The position numbers and the translations under genes are program-made. Shown piece by piece: positions 8,305-16,680 of a stretch of 18,515 nucleotides of DNA (the stretch's first letter is position 1; each line of letters starts with the position of its first letter). Source of the stretch: an uncultured Burkholderiales bacterium (GTDB lineage Bacteria; Pseudomonadota; Gammaproteobacteria; Burkholderiales; Burkholderiaceae_D); contig CALMOR010000142.1 in assembly GCA_937872165.1 (NCBI GenBank), positions 1 to 18,515 on the forward strand, read 5' to 3'. Below the pieces are notes generated by a model that was given only the letters and a program-made list of their open reading frames with translations, did not search any database and had not been told where the DNA came from.

Positions 8305-8427
8305 TCAGTTGGCGTAGAGATCGCGGCCGCTGGCGTTCAGGCGATCCATCTGGGCCATCAGCAATTCGGCCTTGACCTCGGCGCGAGTCCGGCCCGGCGA
8401 CGAGGCCGCCGCCCCGGGCGATGCGAC
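8305..8427 (-). other. In-frame remnant of the DUF4148 gene beyond a premature stop
   Basis: Read in the same frame after the TAA at 8430-8428, this segment gives 40 residues and its own TGA at 8305. It contains GRTRAEVKAELLMAQMDRLN, a third copy of the TRAEV unit found twice in the upstream part, and ends SGRDLYAN. The terminator starts right after it. The simplest reading is the original 3' end of the gene, cut off by a nonsense mutation; readthrough is a less likely alternative. Confidence 0.7.
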
Positions 8428-8712
8428 TTAGCCGAACGGAATCTCGTGCAACGCGAGCGCACGGCGAGCCTCCTGGCTGACTTCGGCCCGGGTCCGACCG
8501 GACGCGACGTTCGTGTCGGCGGGCAGCCCGACCTCGCCGACGACGACCTGGTGCGAGGCGATCGCATTCAAGGTCTCGGCCCTGACCTCGGCACGCGTCG
8601 TGTGCGACGTCCAGGGCGCGAGGTACTGGTCCGGCGTGAAGATTTCGCCGGCCTGCGCGTCGACTCCGACGACGGCCAGCAATCCGAAGAGAACGACTGA
8701 AACTGCTTTCAT
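8428..8712 (-). CDS. DUF4148 domain secreted protein (probably truncated)
   Basis: A small exported protein of a family common in Burkholderiales and of unknown function. The 94-residue product has a signal peptide: MKAVSVVLFGLLAVVGVDAQ, with probable cleavage after VDAQA. The mature part has two repeats of the DUF4148 pattern, TTRAEVRAETLNAIA and GRTRAEVSQEARRALAL, separated by GLPADTNVAS. AAGGAA sits 7 bases before ATG 8712, a good ribosome binding site. A third repeat follows in frame beyond the stop at 8430-8428; without that stop the protein would be 135 residues. The mature protein would be periplasmic. It is a single-gene unit ending at the terminator at 8261-8288. Confidence 0.85.
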   Translation of the reverse strand: MKAVSVVLFGLLAVVGVDAQAGEIFTPDQYLAPWTSHTTRAEVRAETLNAIASHQVVVGEVGLPADTNVASGRTRAEVSQEARRALALHEIPFG

Positions 8713-9283
8713 GATGATTCCTTGTGAATGACGAATCGAATGCCGCGACACAACGGGCCGATGAATGCGGAATGGGATGGGCGCATCGACCCGCCGCCCC
8801 GCGTCGCCGTCCTCGTCGCATCGCGTGTCCTCCATCGGCTCGTCGAGGACGACCAGCCCGTGAGTGGAAGTCGCGGGCGATCGGCGATTCATTACACGGC
8901 GATCGGCGAACGAAGCTCCGTTCGCGCCGTTCGACTCGAATGGAAGAAAGCGGAAACGAGGACTCGCGCGAATGAAGTGGTCGTGTTCGACGGCCGTTCC
9001 ATCGCGATGCGTCCATCGACGTCGAAGGAGTCGACGGGTCGACGAGAACGCGATGACGACGCGATCGAGAAGCGATCGCCGCACGATCACCGCACGGTTC
9101 GGTCGACCCGGCGCGCGGAACATTTCGCAGCAGCGTGAGCGAGCTCGATCGAGCGACATCGTCGTGCCGATCGCGAGCTCGCCGTCCATCGGCGAGAAGT
9201 CGCGCGAAGCATTCCCTCGGCGTGGTGCCACGGTAAACTCGCCGCCCACCCGAACCGATCGGGACAGCCCTCGAGCCCGGATC
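8713..9283. other. 571-bp gene-free spacer between DUF4148 and metG
   Basis: No ORF here has recognisable homology, and the open frames on both strands look like composition artefacts (Arg/Ser-rich, no ribosome binding site). It should hold the divergent promoters of the DUF4148 gene and metG. Visible structure: a 12-bp direct repeat GGCGATCGGCGA at 8876-8887 and 8898-8909 (22 bp apart, start to start) flanking an AT-rich bit, many GATCG words, and TAAACT at 9235-9240 as a weak -10 candidate about 45 bases before metG. Confidence 0.6.
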
Positions 9284-11497
9284 ATGTCGCGCACGCTCTT
9301 CGTCACCACCGCCCTGCCCTACGCCAGCGGACCGCTCCACATCGGCCACATGATGGAGTACATCCAGGCGGACATCTGGGTGCGCTTCATGCGGATGCGC
9401 GGGCATCGCGTCGCGTTCGTCGGTGCCGACGACGCGCACGGTGCGCCGATCATGATCGCGGCAGAGAAGGCCGGCAGGACGCCGCCGCAATTCGTGGCCG
9501 AGATGGCGGCCGGGCGCCGCCGCTACCTCGACGGCTACCACCTCGCCTTCGATCATTGGCATTCGACCGACTCGATCGAGAACGTCGAGCTGTCGCAGTC
9601 CATCTATCGCGCATTGAAGGCCAACGACCTGGTCACGACCCGCGACGTCGAGCAGTTCTTCGATCCGGTCAAGAACATGTTCCTGCCGGACCGCTACATC
9701 AAGGGCGAGTGTCCGGTGTGTCATGCGAAGGACCAGTACGGCGATTCGTGCGAGGTGTGCGGCTCGGTGTATTCGCCGACCGAGCTGATCGAGCCGTACT
9801 CGTCGCTGACCGGCGCGACGCCGGTGCTGAAGACGTCCGAGCATTTCTTCTTCAAGCTGTCGGACCCGCGCTGCGTCGGCTTCCTGAAGGCGTGGACGGC
9901 CGGCCTGTCGACGACCAGCGGCGTCGCGCGACTGCAGGCCGAGGTGCGCAACAAGGCAGCCGAATGGTTGCTCGGCAAGCCCGACGCCGACGGCGCCTTC
10001 GATCCGAAGGGCGGCCTCGCGGACTGGGACATCTCGCGCGACGAGCCCTACTTCGGCATCCCGATCCCGGATGCGCCGGGCAAGTACTTCTACGTGTGGC
10101 TCGACGCGCCGGTCGGCTACCTGGCCTCGCTGAAGAGCTACTTCGACTCGGGCAAGGCCGCAGCCGACGGGCAGACGCAGACCTTCGACGAATTCGTCAA
10201 CGACGAAGGCGTCGAGCAGGTGCACTTCATCGGCAAGGACATCATCTATTTCCACACGCTGTTCTGGCCGGCGATGCTGCGCTTCTCGGGTCGCAAGACG
10301 CCCGACGCGATCAACGTGCACGGCTTCATCACGCTGTCGGGCGGAGAGAAGATGTCGAAGAGCCGCGGGACCGGGCTGTCGCCGCTGCGCTATCTCGAGA
10401 TCGGCATGAATCCCGAATGGCTGCGCTACTACATCGCGGCCAAGCTCAACGGACGGATCGAGGACATCGAGTTCAACCCGGACGACTTCGTCGCGCGCGT
10501 CAACAGCGACCTGATCGGCAAGTACGTCAACATCGCGAGCCGCGCCGCGGGCTTCGTCGCGAAGCACTTCGAGGGACGCCTGTACGACGATGCCGACGTC
10601 GCGCGCGACGGCTTCGCGAGCGAGTTGCGCGACGAATCGCGCGAGATCGCGCATGCGATCGAAGCGCGCGAATTCGGCAAGGCCATCCGGCTCGTGATGG
10701 AACTGGCCGATGCGACCAACGGTTTCTTCGACATGGCCAAGCCGTGGCTGCTCGCGAAGTCGGCCGATGCCGCGGACCGGCAGCATCTGCATCGCGTCTG
10801 CACGCAGACCCTCGAGTGCTTCCGCGTGCTGACGATCTACCTCAAGCCGATCCTGCCGAAGCTCGCGAGCGAGGCCGAGGCCTTCCTCGGGCTCGCTCCC
10901 CAGCAGTGGTCCGACATCGACGTGCCGTTGCCGCCGGGCGCGACCGTCCGTCCCTACCGGCATCTGATGGCACGCGTCGATCCGAAGATGCTCGACGCGC
11001 TGTTCGAGTCGGCTGGCGGCGAGCCGGCCGCGTCGTCGACCGCGTCGTCGACCGCCGCGCCGGCTGCTTCGTCGGGCGATGGGACGGCCGCTGCCGAGAG
11101 CACGATCGCGGCTCCGCTTTCGATCGAGCCCGTCGGCGAGACCATCGCCATCGACGACTTCGCGAAGATCGACCTTCGTGTCGCCCGCATCGTCATGGCC
11201 GAGAAGGTCGAAGGATCGACCAAGCTGCTGCGGCTGACGCTCGACGTCGGTGAACGCGATGCCGACGGCAATCCGGTGACGCGCAACGTCTTCTCGGGCA
11301 TCCAGGGCGCCTATGCGCCGGAACAGCTGGCCGGCAGGATGACGGTGGTGGTCGCCAACCTCGCGCCGCGCAAGATGAAATTCGGCGTGTCCGAAGGGAT
11401 GGTGCTCGCGGCCGGCGCGGCCGATCGCGAGACACGACCCGGCCTCTACGTCCTGGAGCCCGACGACGGAGCGGTGCCGGGCATGCGGGTGCGTTGA
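9284..11497 (+). CDS. metG: Methionyl-tRNA synthetase
   Basis: Charges tRNA-Met with methionine. The 737-residue product has the class I motifs HIGH at 19-22 (ASGPLHIGHMMEY) and KMSKS at 356-360 (GGEKMSKSRGT). The zinc knuckle has cysteines C143, C146, C156 and C159, so it is the E. coli-like four-Cys type. After the anticodon-binding helices comes a linker of about 40 residues rich in Ala, Ser and Thr (about 578-618), which contains a perfect 12-bp tandem duplication (11029-11052). Then follows the C-terminal Trbp111/EMAPII-like tRNA-binding and dimerisation domain (IDDFAKIDLRVARIV to the end). ATG 9284 is chosen because homology starts at MSRTLFVTTALPYASGPLHI; the open frame upstream is intergenic. 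The extra length relative to E. coli (677 residues) sits largely in the linker. Confidence 0.98.
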   Translation: MSRTLFVTTALPYASGPLHIGHMMEYIQADIWVRFMRMRGHRVAFVGADDAHGAPIMIAAEKAGRTPPQFVAEMAAGRRRYLDGYHLAFDHWHSTDSIENVELSQSIYRALKANDLVTTRDVEQFFDPVKNMFLPDRYIKGECPVCHAKDQYGDSCEVCGSVYSPTELIEPYSSLTGATPVLKTSEHFFFKLSDPRCVGFLKAWTAGLSTTSGVARLQAEVRNKAAEWLLGKPDADGAFDPKGGLADWDISRDEPYFGIPIPDAPGKYFYVWLDAPVGYLASLKSYFDSGKAAADGQTQTFDEFVNDEGVEQVHFIGKDIIYFHTLFWPAMLRFSGRKTPDAINVHGFITLSGGEKMSKSRGTGLSPLRYLEIGMNPEWLRYYIAAKLNGRIEDIEFNPDDFVARVNSDLIGKYVNIASRAAGFVAKHFEGRLYDDADVARDGFASELRDESREIAHAIEAREFGKAIRLVMELADATNGFFDMAKPWLLAKSADAADRQHLHRVCTQTLECFRVLTIYLKPILPKLASEAEAFLGLAPQQWSDIDVPLPPGATVRPYRHLMARVDPKMLDALFESAGGEPAASSTASSTAAPAASSGDGTAAAESTIAAPLSIEPVGETIAIDDFAKIDLRVARIVMAEKVEGSTKLLRLTLDVGERDADGNPVTRNVFSGIQGAYAPEQLAGRMTVVVANLAPRKMKFGVSEGMVLAAGAADRETRPGLYVLEPDDGAVPGMRVR

Positions 11498-11529
11498 GCG
11501 AGGGCTGCGAGGCGCCTCGGCGCCGTCGC

Positions 11530-11535
11530 TATAAT
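11530..11535 (+). promoter_or_regulatory. Consensus -10 box TATAAT
   Basis: A perfect TATAAT stands out in very GC-rich DNA 33 bases after the metG stop, 93 bases before the mini-ORF and 113 before the oxidoreductase ATG. No good -35 exists at 16-18 bp (a GC palindrome CGAGGCGCCTCG at 11508-11519 sits there), so activator help, or a chance match, is possible. Confidence 0.5.
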
Positions 11536-11557
11536 AAAAAGAACGGTCATGCTTTTT
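11536..11557 (+). promoter_or_regulatory. Inverted repeat AAAAAG-N10-CTTTTT, candidate operator
   Basis: Directly after the TATAAT box, arms AAAAAG (11536-11541) and CTTTTT (11552-11557) enclose a core with AACGGTC. Position over the expected transcription start suits a repressor site. The downstream acyl-CoA dehydrogenase would fit a TetR-type fatty-acid regulator, but that is inference. Confidence 0.35.
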
Positions 11558-11622
11558 CCGTCGGCGTCGCGCCGCTCGGTCCCGCAGCGAGCCGTCCCGC
11601 CAACGACTAGAGGAGACGGTCG

Positions 11623-11646
11623 ATGACCTGCCGTTCCACCGCATGA
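11623..11646 (+). CDS. Seven-codon leader ORF (MTCRSTA) overlapping the oxidoreductase start
   Basis: AGGAG at 11611-11615 lies 7 bases before ATG 11623, ideal spacing. The frame ends at TGA 11644-11646, which overlaps the next ATG (11643) as ATGA. The downstream gene has no Shine-Dalgarno of its own, so its translation may depend on termination-reinitiation from this mini-ORF. There is no obvious stalling motif. Peptide expression is unproven. Confidence 0.4.
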   Translation: MTCRSTA

Positions 11647-12617
11647 AGGCCGTGCTCTGCCGGCGGCACGGCCTGCCCGACACGCTCGAGCTCGCGGAGC
11701 TGCCGACCCCGCAGCCGGGACCGAAGCAGGTCCTCATCGCCGTCGAGGCGGCCGGCGTGAACTTCCCCGACACGCTGATCATCCAGAACAAGTATCAGTT
11801 CAAGCCGCCGCTGCCGTTCTCGCCGGGAGGCGAACTGGCCGGCACGGTCACCGCGCTCGGTGCCGACGTGAAGGGGCTGGCCGTCGGCCAGAACGTCATC
11901 GCGTTCACCGGCTGGGGCGCGTTCGCCGAAGAGGTCGTCGCCGATGCGGTGAAGGTCATCCCGATGCCGCCCGGCGTGCCGTTCGACATCGCCGCGTCGT
12001 TCGTGATGACCTACGGCACCTCGTACCACGCCATCCGGGACCGTGCCGCGTTGAAGGCGGGCGAGACCCTGCTGGTGCTCGGCGCGGCCGGCGGCGTCGG
12101 CCTCGCGGCGGTCGAGCTCGGCAAGGCCCTCGGCGCCCGCGTCATCGCGGCCGCCTCGAGCGCCGAGAAGCTCGCGGTCTGTCGCGAGCACGGCGCGGAC
12201 GAGACCATCGACTACGCCACCGAGGACCTGCGCGAACGCATCAAGGCGCTGACCGACGGCAAGGGCGTCGACGTGATCTACGACCCGGTCGGCGGCATCT
12301 ACTCGGAGCCGGCCCTGCGCAGCATGGCGTGGCGCGGCCGCTTCCTCGTCGTGGGCTTCGCCAACGGCGAGATCCCCAGCATTCCCCTCAACCTGGCGCT
12401 GCTGAAGGGCTGCTCGATCGTCGGCGTGTTCTGGGGCGAGTTCGTGCGGCGCGAACCCGAAGCCAACGCGAAGGACCTGACTGAACTGGTCTCGATGATG
12501 CAGGCCGGCACGATCAGGCCGCTGGTGTCCGCCCGCTATCCGTTCGCGCAGGCGGCCGATGCGTTGAACGCGGTGATGCAGCGGAAGGTGACGGGCAAGA
12601 TCGTCCTCGTTCCCTGA
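11643..12617 (+). CDS. NADPH:quinone oxidoreductase family protein (zinc-free MDR)
   Basis: A 324-residue medium-chain dehydrogenase/reductase. The N-terminal GroES-like domain starts MKAVLCRRHGLPDTLEL and includes AAGVNFPDTLIIQNKYQ and SPGGELAGTV. The Rossmann domain has LVLGAAGGVGLAAVELGKAL (nucleotide motif AAGGVG at 148-153), and the C-terminus has QKVTGKIVLVP-like residues (RKVTGKIVLVP). No zinc-binding Cys/His set is present, which matches the quinone-oxidoreductase branch. Expected chemistry is NADPH-dependent reduction of a quinone or enone; some relatives act on acyl-CoA or enoyl substrates. ATG 11643 fits homology despite lacking its own Shine-Dalgarno. It is probably co-transcribed with the acyl-CoA dehydrogenase 101 bases downstream, which hints at a role in a fatty-acid or aromatic-acid degradation pathway. 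Confidence 0.92.
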   Translation: MKAVLCRRHGLPDTLELAELPTPQPGPKQVLIAVEAAGVNFPDTLIIQNKYQFKPPLPFSPGGELAGTVTALGADVKGLAVGQNVIAFTGWGAFAEEVVADAVKVIPMPPGVPFDIAASFVMTYGTSYHAIRDRAALKAGETLLVLGAAGGVGLAAVELGKALGARVIAAASSAEKLAVCREHGADETIDYATEDLRERIKALTDGKGVDVIYDPVGGIYSEPALRSMAWRGRFLVVGFANGEIPSIPLNLALLKGCSIVGVFWGEFVRREPEANAKDLTELVSMMQAGTIRPLVSARYPFAQAADALNAVMQRKVTGKIVLVP

Positions 12618-12621
12618 CCCG

Positions 12622-12696
12622 GTGCCGTCATCCCGGCGAAAGCCGGGCGCGATCGACGCGTGCGGCACATCCGGTCCCGGCGTTCGCCGGGACGAC
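12622..12696. repeat. REP-like inverted palindromic element
   Basis: Two hairpin units face each other: TCCCGGCGAAAGCCGGG (12631-12647, preceded by GTCA) and TCCCGGCGTTCGCCGGGA (12675-12692, followed by CGAC). Outer GTGCCG (12622-12627) and inner CGGCAC (12663-12668) also pair. This is the pattern of dispersed extragenic palindromes seen in many proteobacterial genomes. It sits between two co-oriented genes and could stabilise or attenuate the transcript. Confidence 0.75.
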
Positions 12697-12718
12697 ACGA
12701 CCCTGAAGCGAGCGAATC

Positions 12719-13990
12719 ATGGATTTCGAATACACCCCGAAGGTGCAGGAATTGCGGAGCCGCCTGCTCGCGTTCATGGACGAGCACGTCTATCCGGCCG
12801 AGCATCGCTTCCATGCGGAGATCGAGGCCAACCGCGCGGGCGGCGACGCGTGGATCCCCACGAAGATCATCGAGGAGCTGAAGCCGAAGGCGCGCGCGGC
12901 CGGCCTGTGGAACCTCTTCCTGCCGTTCTCGAAGCGAGTCCCGGAAGGGCTGACCAATCTCGAGTACGCGCCGCTCTGCGAGATCATGGGTCGCGTGCAC
13001 TTCGCACCCGAGGTGTTCAACTGTTCGGCACCCGACACCGGCAACATGGAGACGCTCGAGCGCTATGCGTCCGAGGACATCAAGCGCCGTTGGCTGGACC
13101 CTCTCTTGCGCGGCGAGATCCGCTCGGCCTTCCTGATGACCGAGCCCGCGGTGGCTTCGTCGGACGCGACGAACATCCAGTGCTCGATGGCGCGCGACGG
13201 CGACGACTACCTCATCAACGGTCGCAAGTGGTGGTCGTCGGGCGCCGGCGATCCGCGCTGCGCCGTCTACATCGTGATGGGCAAGACGAGTCCCGACGCC
13301 GGTCGCCACGAACAGCAATCGATGATCGTCGTGCCGTCCGACGCGCCGGGCGTGAAGGTGCTGCGCCCGCTCTCGGTGTTCGGCTACGACGACGCGCCGC
13401 ACGGACACATGGAAGTCGAGCTGACGGACGTGCGCGTGCCGATCGGCAACGTGCTGCTCGGCGAGGGTCGCGGCTTCGAGATCGCGCAGGGCCGGCTCGG
13501 GCCGGGACGCATCCACCATTGCATGCGCCTCATCGGCGTGGCCGAACGCGCGCTGGAAGCGATGTGCAGGCGGGCGCTCGAGCGCACCGCGTTTGGCAAG
13601 ACCATCGCGCAGCAGGGCGTGACGCTGGAGCGCATCGCCGACGCGCGCTGCATGATCGACCAGGCGCGCTTCCTGACATTGAACGCGGCCCACAAGATGG
13701 ACACCGTCGGCAACAAGATCGCCAAGGCCGAGATCGCGATGATCAAGGTCGTGGCGCCGCGCATGGCGTGTCAGGTGATCGACTGGGCCATCCAGATCCA
13801 CGGCGGCGGCGGCGTGTCGGGCGATTTCCCGCTCGCGATGATGTACGCGCACTCGCGCACGCTGCGACTCGCCGACGGACCGGACGAGGTGCATCAGGTC
13901 GCGGTCGCGAAGCTGGAACTGGCCAGGCACATGACGGTACCGAAGTCGAAGCACGCGTCGCTGGAGGAGATGCCGGTCACGCGCGGCTGA
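12719..13990 (+). CDS. Acyl-CoA dehydrogenase (ACAD10/11-like subgroup)
   Basis: A FAD enzyme that introduces the alpha-beta double bond into acyl-CoA in beta-oxidation, passing electrons to ETF. The 423-residue chain shows the N-terminal helical domain (MDFEYTPKVQELRSRLLAFM), the beta-domain with AFLMTEPAVASSDATNI and NGRKWWSSGAGDPRC, and the C-terminal helical domain with RTAFGKTIAQQGV and AIQIHGGGGVSGDFPLAMMY. Near the end RLADGPDEVH replaces the classical EGT/EGTNEV segment, as in ACAD10/11-type proteins, where an Asp is expected to serve as base. The chain length preference cannot be read. ATG 12719 matches the usual start; only a weak Shine-Dalgarno is seen. The preceding oxidoreductase gene is on the same strand. 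Confidence 0.94.
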   Translation: MDFEYTPKVQELRSRLLAFMDEHVYPAEHRFHAEIEANRAGGDAWIPTKIIEELKPKARAAGLWNLFLPFSKRVPEGLTNLEYAPLCEIMGRVHFAPEVFNCSAPDTGNMETLERYASEDIKRRWLDPLLRGEIRSAFLMTEPAVASSDATNIQCSMARDGDDYLINGRKWWSSGAGDPRCAVYIVMGKTSPDAGRHEQQSMIVVPSDAPGVKVLRPLSVFGYDDAPHGHMEVELTDVRVPIGNVLLGEGRGFEIAQGRLGPGRIHHCMRLIGVAERALEAMCRRALERTAFGKTIAQQGVTLERIADARCMIDQARFLTLNAAHKMDTVGNKIAKAEIAMIKVVAPRMACQVIDWAIQIHGGGGVSGDFPLAMMYAHSRTLRLADGPDEVHQVAVAKLELARHMTVPKSKHASLEEMPVTRG

Positions 13991-14021
13991 TCGTCGGATC
14001 GAGCCCGCGTGCGAGCACGAC

Positions 14022-14050
14022 GCGAACGATCGGCCGGCGCGATCGTTCGC
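14022..14050 (+). terminator. Stem-loop after the acyl-CoA dehydrogenase gene
   Basis: An 11-bp perfect stem GCGAACGATCG/CGATCGTTCGC (14022-14032 and 14040-14050) with a 7-base loop starts 32 bases after the stop. No T-run follows, so it may be a Rho-dependent or 3'-stabilising hairpin rather than an intrinsic terminator. Confidence 0.4.
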
Positions 14051-14107
14051 ACGAGCGCCGACGGGCCCGAGGCTTCCACGAACGCGGACGCGCCGCGAGC
14101 CGACGCG

Positions 14108-14113
14108 ATAAGA
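14108..14113 (+). promoter_or_regulatory. Possible -10 (TAAGAT) for DUF3460-scpA
   Basis: TAAGAT lies about 40 bases before the DUF3460 ATG in otherwise GC-rich DNA and resembles the TAAACT seen before metG. No clear -35 was found. Confidence 0.25.
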
Positions 14114-14152
14114 TTCGCATCCCGTCCCGCTACCTCCCTCGATCGAGCGCTC

Positions 14153-14338
14153 ATGTACGTTTCCGAAGTCACCCATTTCCTCGAAGCGCTGAAGGCCGGC
14201 AACCCGCAGATCGCGGTCGAACAGAAGAAGGGCCGCGCGATCTGGTGGGACAAGAAGCCGCAGTCGGCCGAAGAGCTCGAGCACCTCTCGCAGTCGCGCG
14301 TGCGCCAGCCCGGCTACGTCTACCAGACCAAGCTGTAA
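14153..14338 (+). CDS. DUF3460 family protein
   Basis: A 61-residue soluble basic protein of a conserved family found mainly in Betaproteobacteria; function unknown. It reads MYVSEVTHFLEALKAGNPQI, then QKKGRAIWWDKKP, and ends RQPGYVYQTKL. The Trp-Trp-Asp-Lys-Lys core and the PGYVYQ ending are the family hallmarks I recognise. The start is fixed by the conserved first residues. It lies 5 bases before scpA on the same strand, so the two are surely co-transcribed; this pairing is common in Burkholderiales and is the best taxonomic marker in the window. A link to chromosome segregation is only suggested by the neighbour. Confidence 0.88.
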   Translation: MYVSEVTHFLEALKAGNPQIAVEQKKGRAIWWDKKPQSAEELEHLSQSRVRQPGYVYQTKL

Positions 14339-14343
14339 GCTCG

Positions 14344-15210
14344 ATGGCGTCGCCGTCGTCGGCCGAGGCGACCCGCATCGACGTGCTGCCGCCGCCCGCA
14401 TCGGTCGACACCACGCCCGACATGACCGACGGGATGGCCTTCGCGCGCCTGTACGGCGAGCCGCTGTTCGCGATTCCGCAGGACCTCTACATCCCGCCGG
14501 ACGCGCTCGAGGTCTTCCTCGAGGCCTTCGAGGGTCCGCTGGACCTGCTGCTCTATCTGATCCGCAAGCAGAACTTCAACGTCCTCGACATCCCGATGGC
14601 CGAGGTGACGCGCCAATACCTCGGCTACATCGAACAGATCCGCAAGAGCAATCTCGAACTCGCCGGCGAGTACCTGCTGATGGCCGCGATGCTGATCGAG
14701 ATCAAGTCGCGGATGCTGCTGCCGGTCAGGAAGCAGGACGGCAACGGCGAAGTCGACGATCCGCGCGCCGAACTCGTGCGCCGTCTCGTCGAATACGAGC
14801 GCATGAAGCTGGCCGCGCAGCAGGTCGACGCGTTGCCGGTGATCGGTCGCGACTTCCTCGTCGCGACCGCGACCATCGGCGAGACCGTCGAGAAGACCTG
14901 GCCGGACGTGCACGTCGCAGATCTGCAGGCCGCCTGGACGGACGTGCTGCGTCGTGCCCGACTGGTCCAGCACCATCGCATCGCGCGCGAGGAACTGTCG
15001 GTACGCGAACACATGACGCAGATCCTGCGTCGGCTGCGCGATGCGCGCTTCGTCGAGTTCGGAGACCTCTTCGACGCGCGGCGCGGTATCCCGGTCGCGA
15101 TCGTGAACTTCCTCGCGCTGCTGGAGCTCGCCCGCGAGTTCCTGATCGAGGTCACGCAAGGCGAAGCGTACGCGCCGATCTACGTGAAGCTCGCCTACTC
15201 GCCGTCCTGA
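14344..15210 (+). CDS. scpA: Segregation and condensation protein A
   Basis: ScpA is the kleisin subunit that bridges SMC heads and, with ScpB, forms the bacterial condensin. The 288-residue product carries the kleisin N-terminal signature FEGPLDLLLYLIRKQNFNVL followed by DIPMAEVTRQYLGYIEQI, then LAGEYLLMAAMLIEIKSRML. The C-terminal winged-helix part is recognisable around REHMTQILRRLRDARFVEF and IPVAIVNFLALLELARE, the SMC-head-binding end. A Pro/Ala-rich N-terminal extension of about 50 residues precedes the kleisin core. A later start at the Met of DMTDGM is conceivable, but ATG 14344 gives tight coupling to DUF3460. No scpB is in the window, and panC, a frequent downstream neighbour, is replaced by aceA on the other strand. 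Confidence 0.95.
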   Translation: MASPSSAEATRIDVLPPPASVDTTPDMTDGMAFARLYGEPLFAIPQDLYIPPDALEVFLEAFEGPLDLLLYLIRKQNFNVLDIPMAEVTRQYLGYIEQIRKSNLELAGEYLLMAAMLIEIKSRMLLPVRKQDGNGEVDDPRAELVRRLVEYERMKLAAQQVDALPVIGRDFLVATATIGETVEKTWPDVHVADLQAAWTDVLRRARLVQHHRIAREELSVREHMTQILRRLRDARFVEFGDLFDARRGIPVAIVNFLALLELAREFLIEVTQGEAYAPIYVKLAYSPS

Positions 15211-15221
15211 AGCCGCAATGG

Positions 15222-15253
15222 AAAACGCCGCGAGGTTCGACCCTCGCGGCGTT
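15222..15253 (-). terminator. Intrinsic terminator between convergent scpA and aceA
   Basis: A 12-bp stem AACGCCGCGAGG/CCTCGCGGCGTT (15224-15235 and 15242-15253) with a 6-base loop. On the minus strand it is followed by TTTT, ending aceA. On the plus strand the tail is GTTCC, so it probably also stops scpA. Confidence 0.8.
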
Positions 15254-15272
15254 CCGCTTCGCGCGTGATGCC

Positions 15273-16586
<1,314 letters not shown>

Positions 16587-16680
16587 GGTGGATTCCTTGA
16601 TGGTGGGGAAGAGGCACGCGAGGCCGCGGAACTTCGGCTGAGGCACTCGGGCGATGGGAGAAGCGTAAACAAGTCGCCCG

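Noticed and set aside
8728..9138. 136-codon plus-strand frame in the DUF4148-metG spacer
   Set aside because: No ribosome binding site, no recognisable domain, and Arg/Ser/Asp-rich composition typical of GC-rich non-coding DNA.
9040..9240. Dense GATCG/CGATCG words considered as an origin or methylation cluster
   Set aside because: The same words are frequent in other intergenic regions of the window; no DnaA-box cluster or AT-rich unwinding element is present.
11498..11560. GC palindrome CGAGGCGCCTCG plus A/T runs considered as a metG terminator
   Set aside because: The palindrome has no loop and the next bases are TATAATAAAAAG, not a T-run; promoter is the better reading, though a weak stop cannot be excluded.
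7931..11791. Very long minus-strand open frame opposite the ABC transporter end, the spacer and metG
   Set aside because: It is an Arg/Asp/His-rich shadow of plus-strand genes with strong homology; only the part encoding DUF4148 (8428-8712, in a different frame) is real.
12622..14340. Upstream and out-of-frame extension of the scpA frame across the acyl-CoA dehydrogenase
   Set aside because: The acyl-CoA dehydrogenase occupies another frame with full homology; scpA proper begins at 14344.
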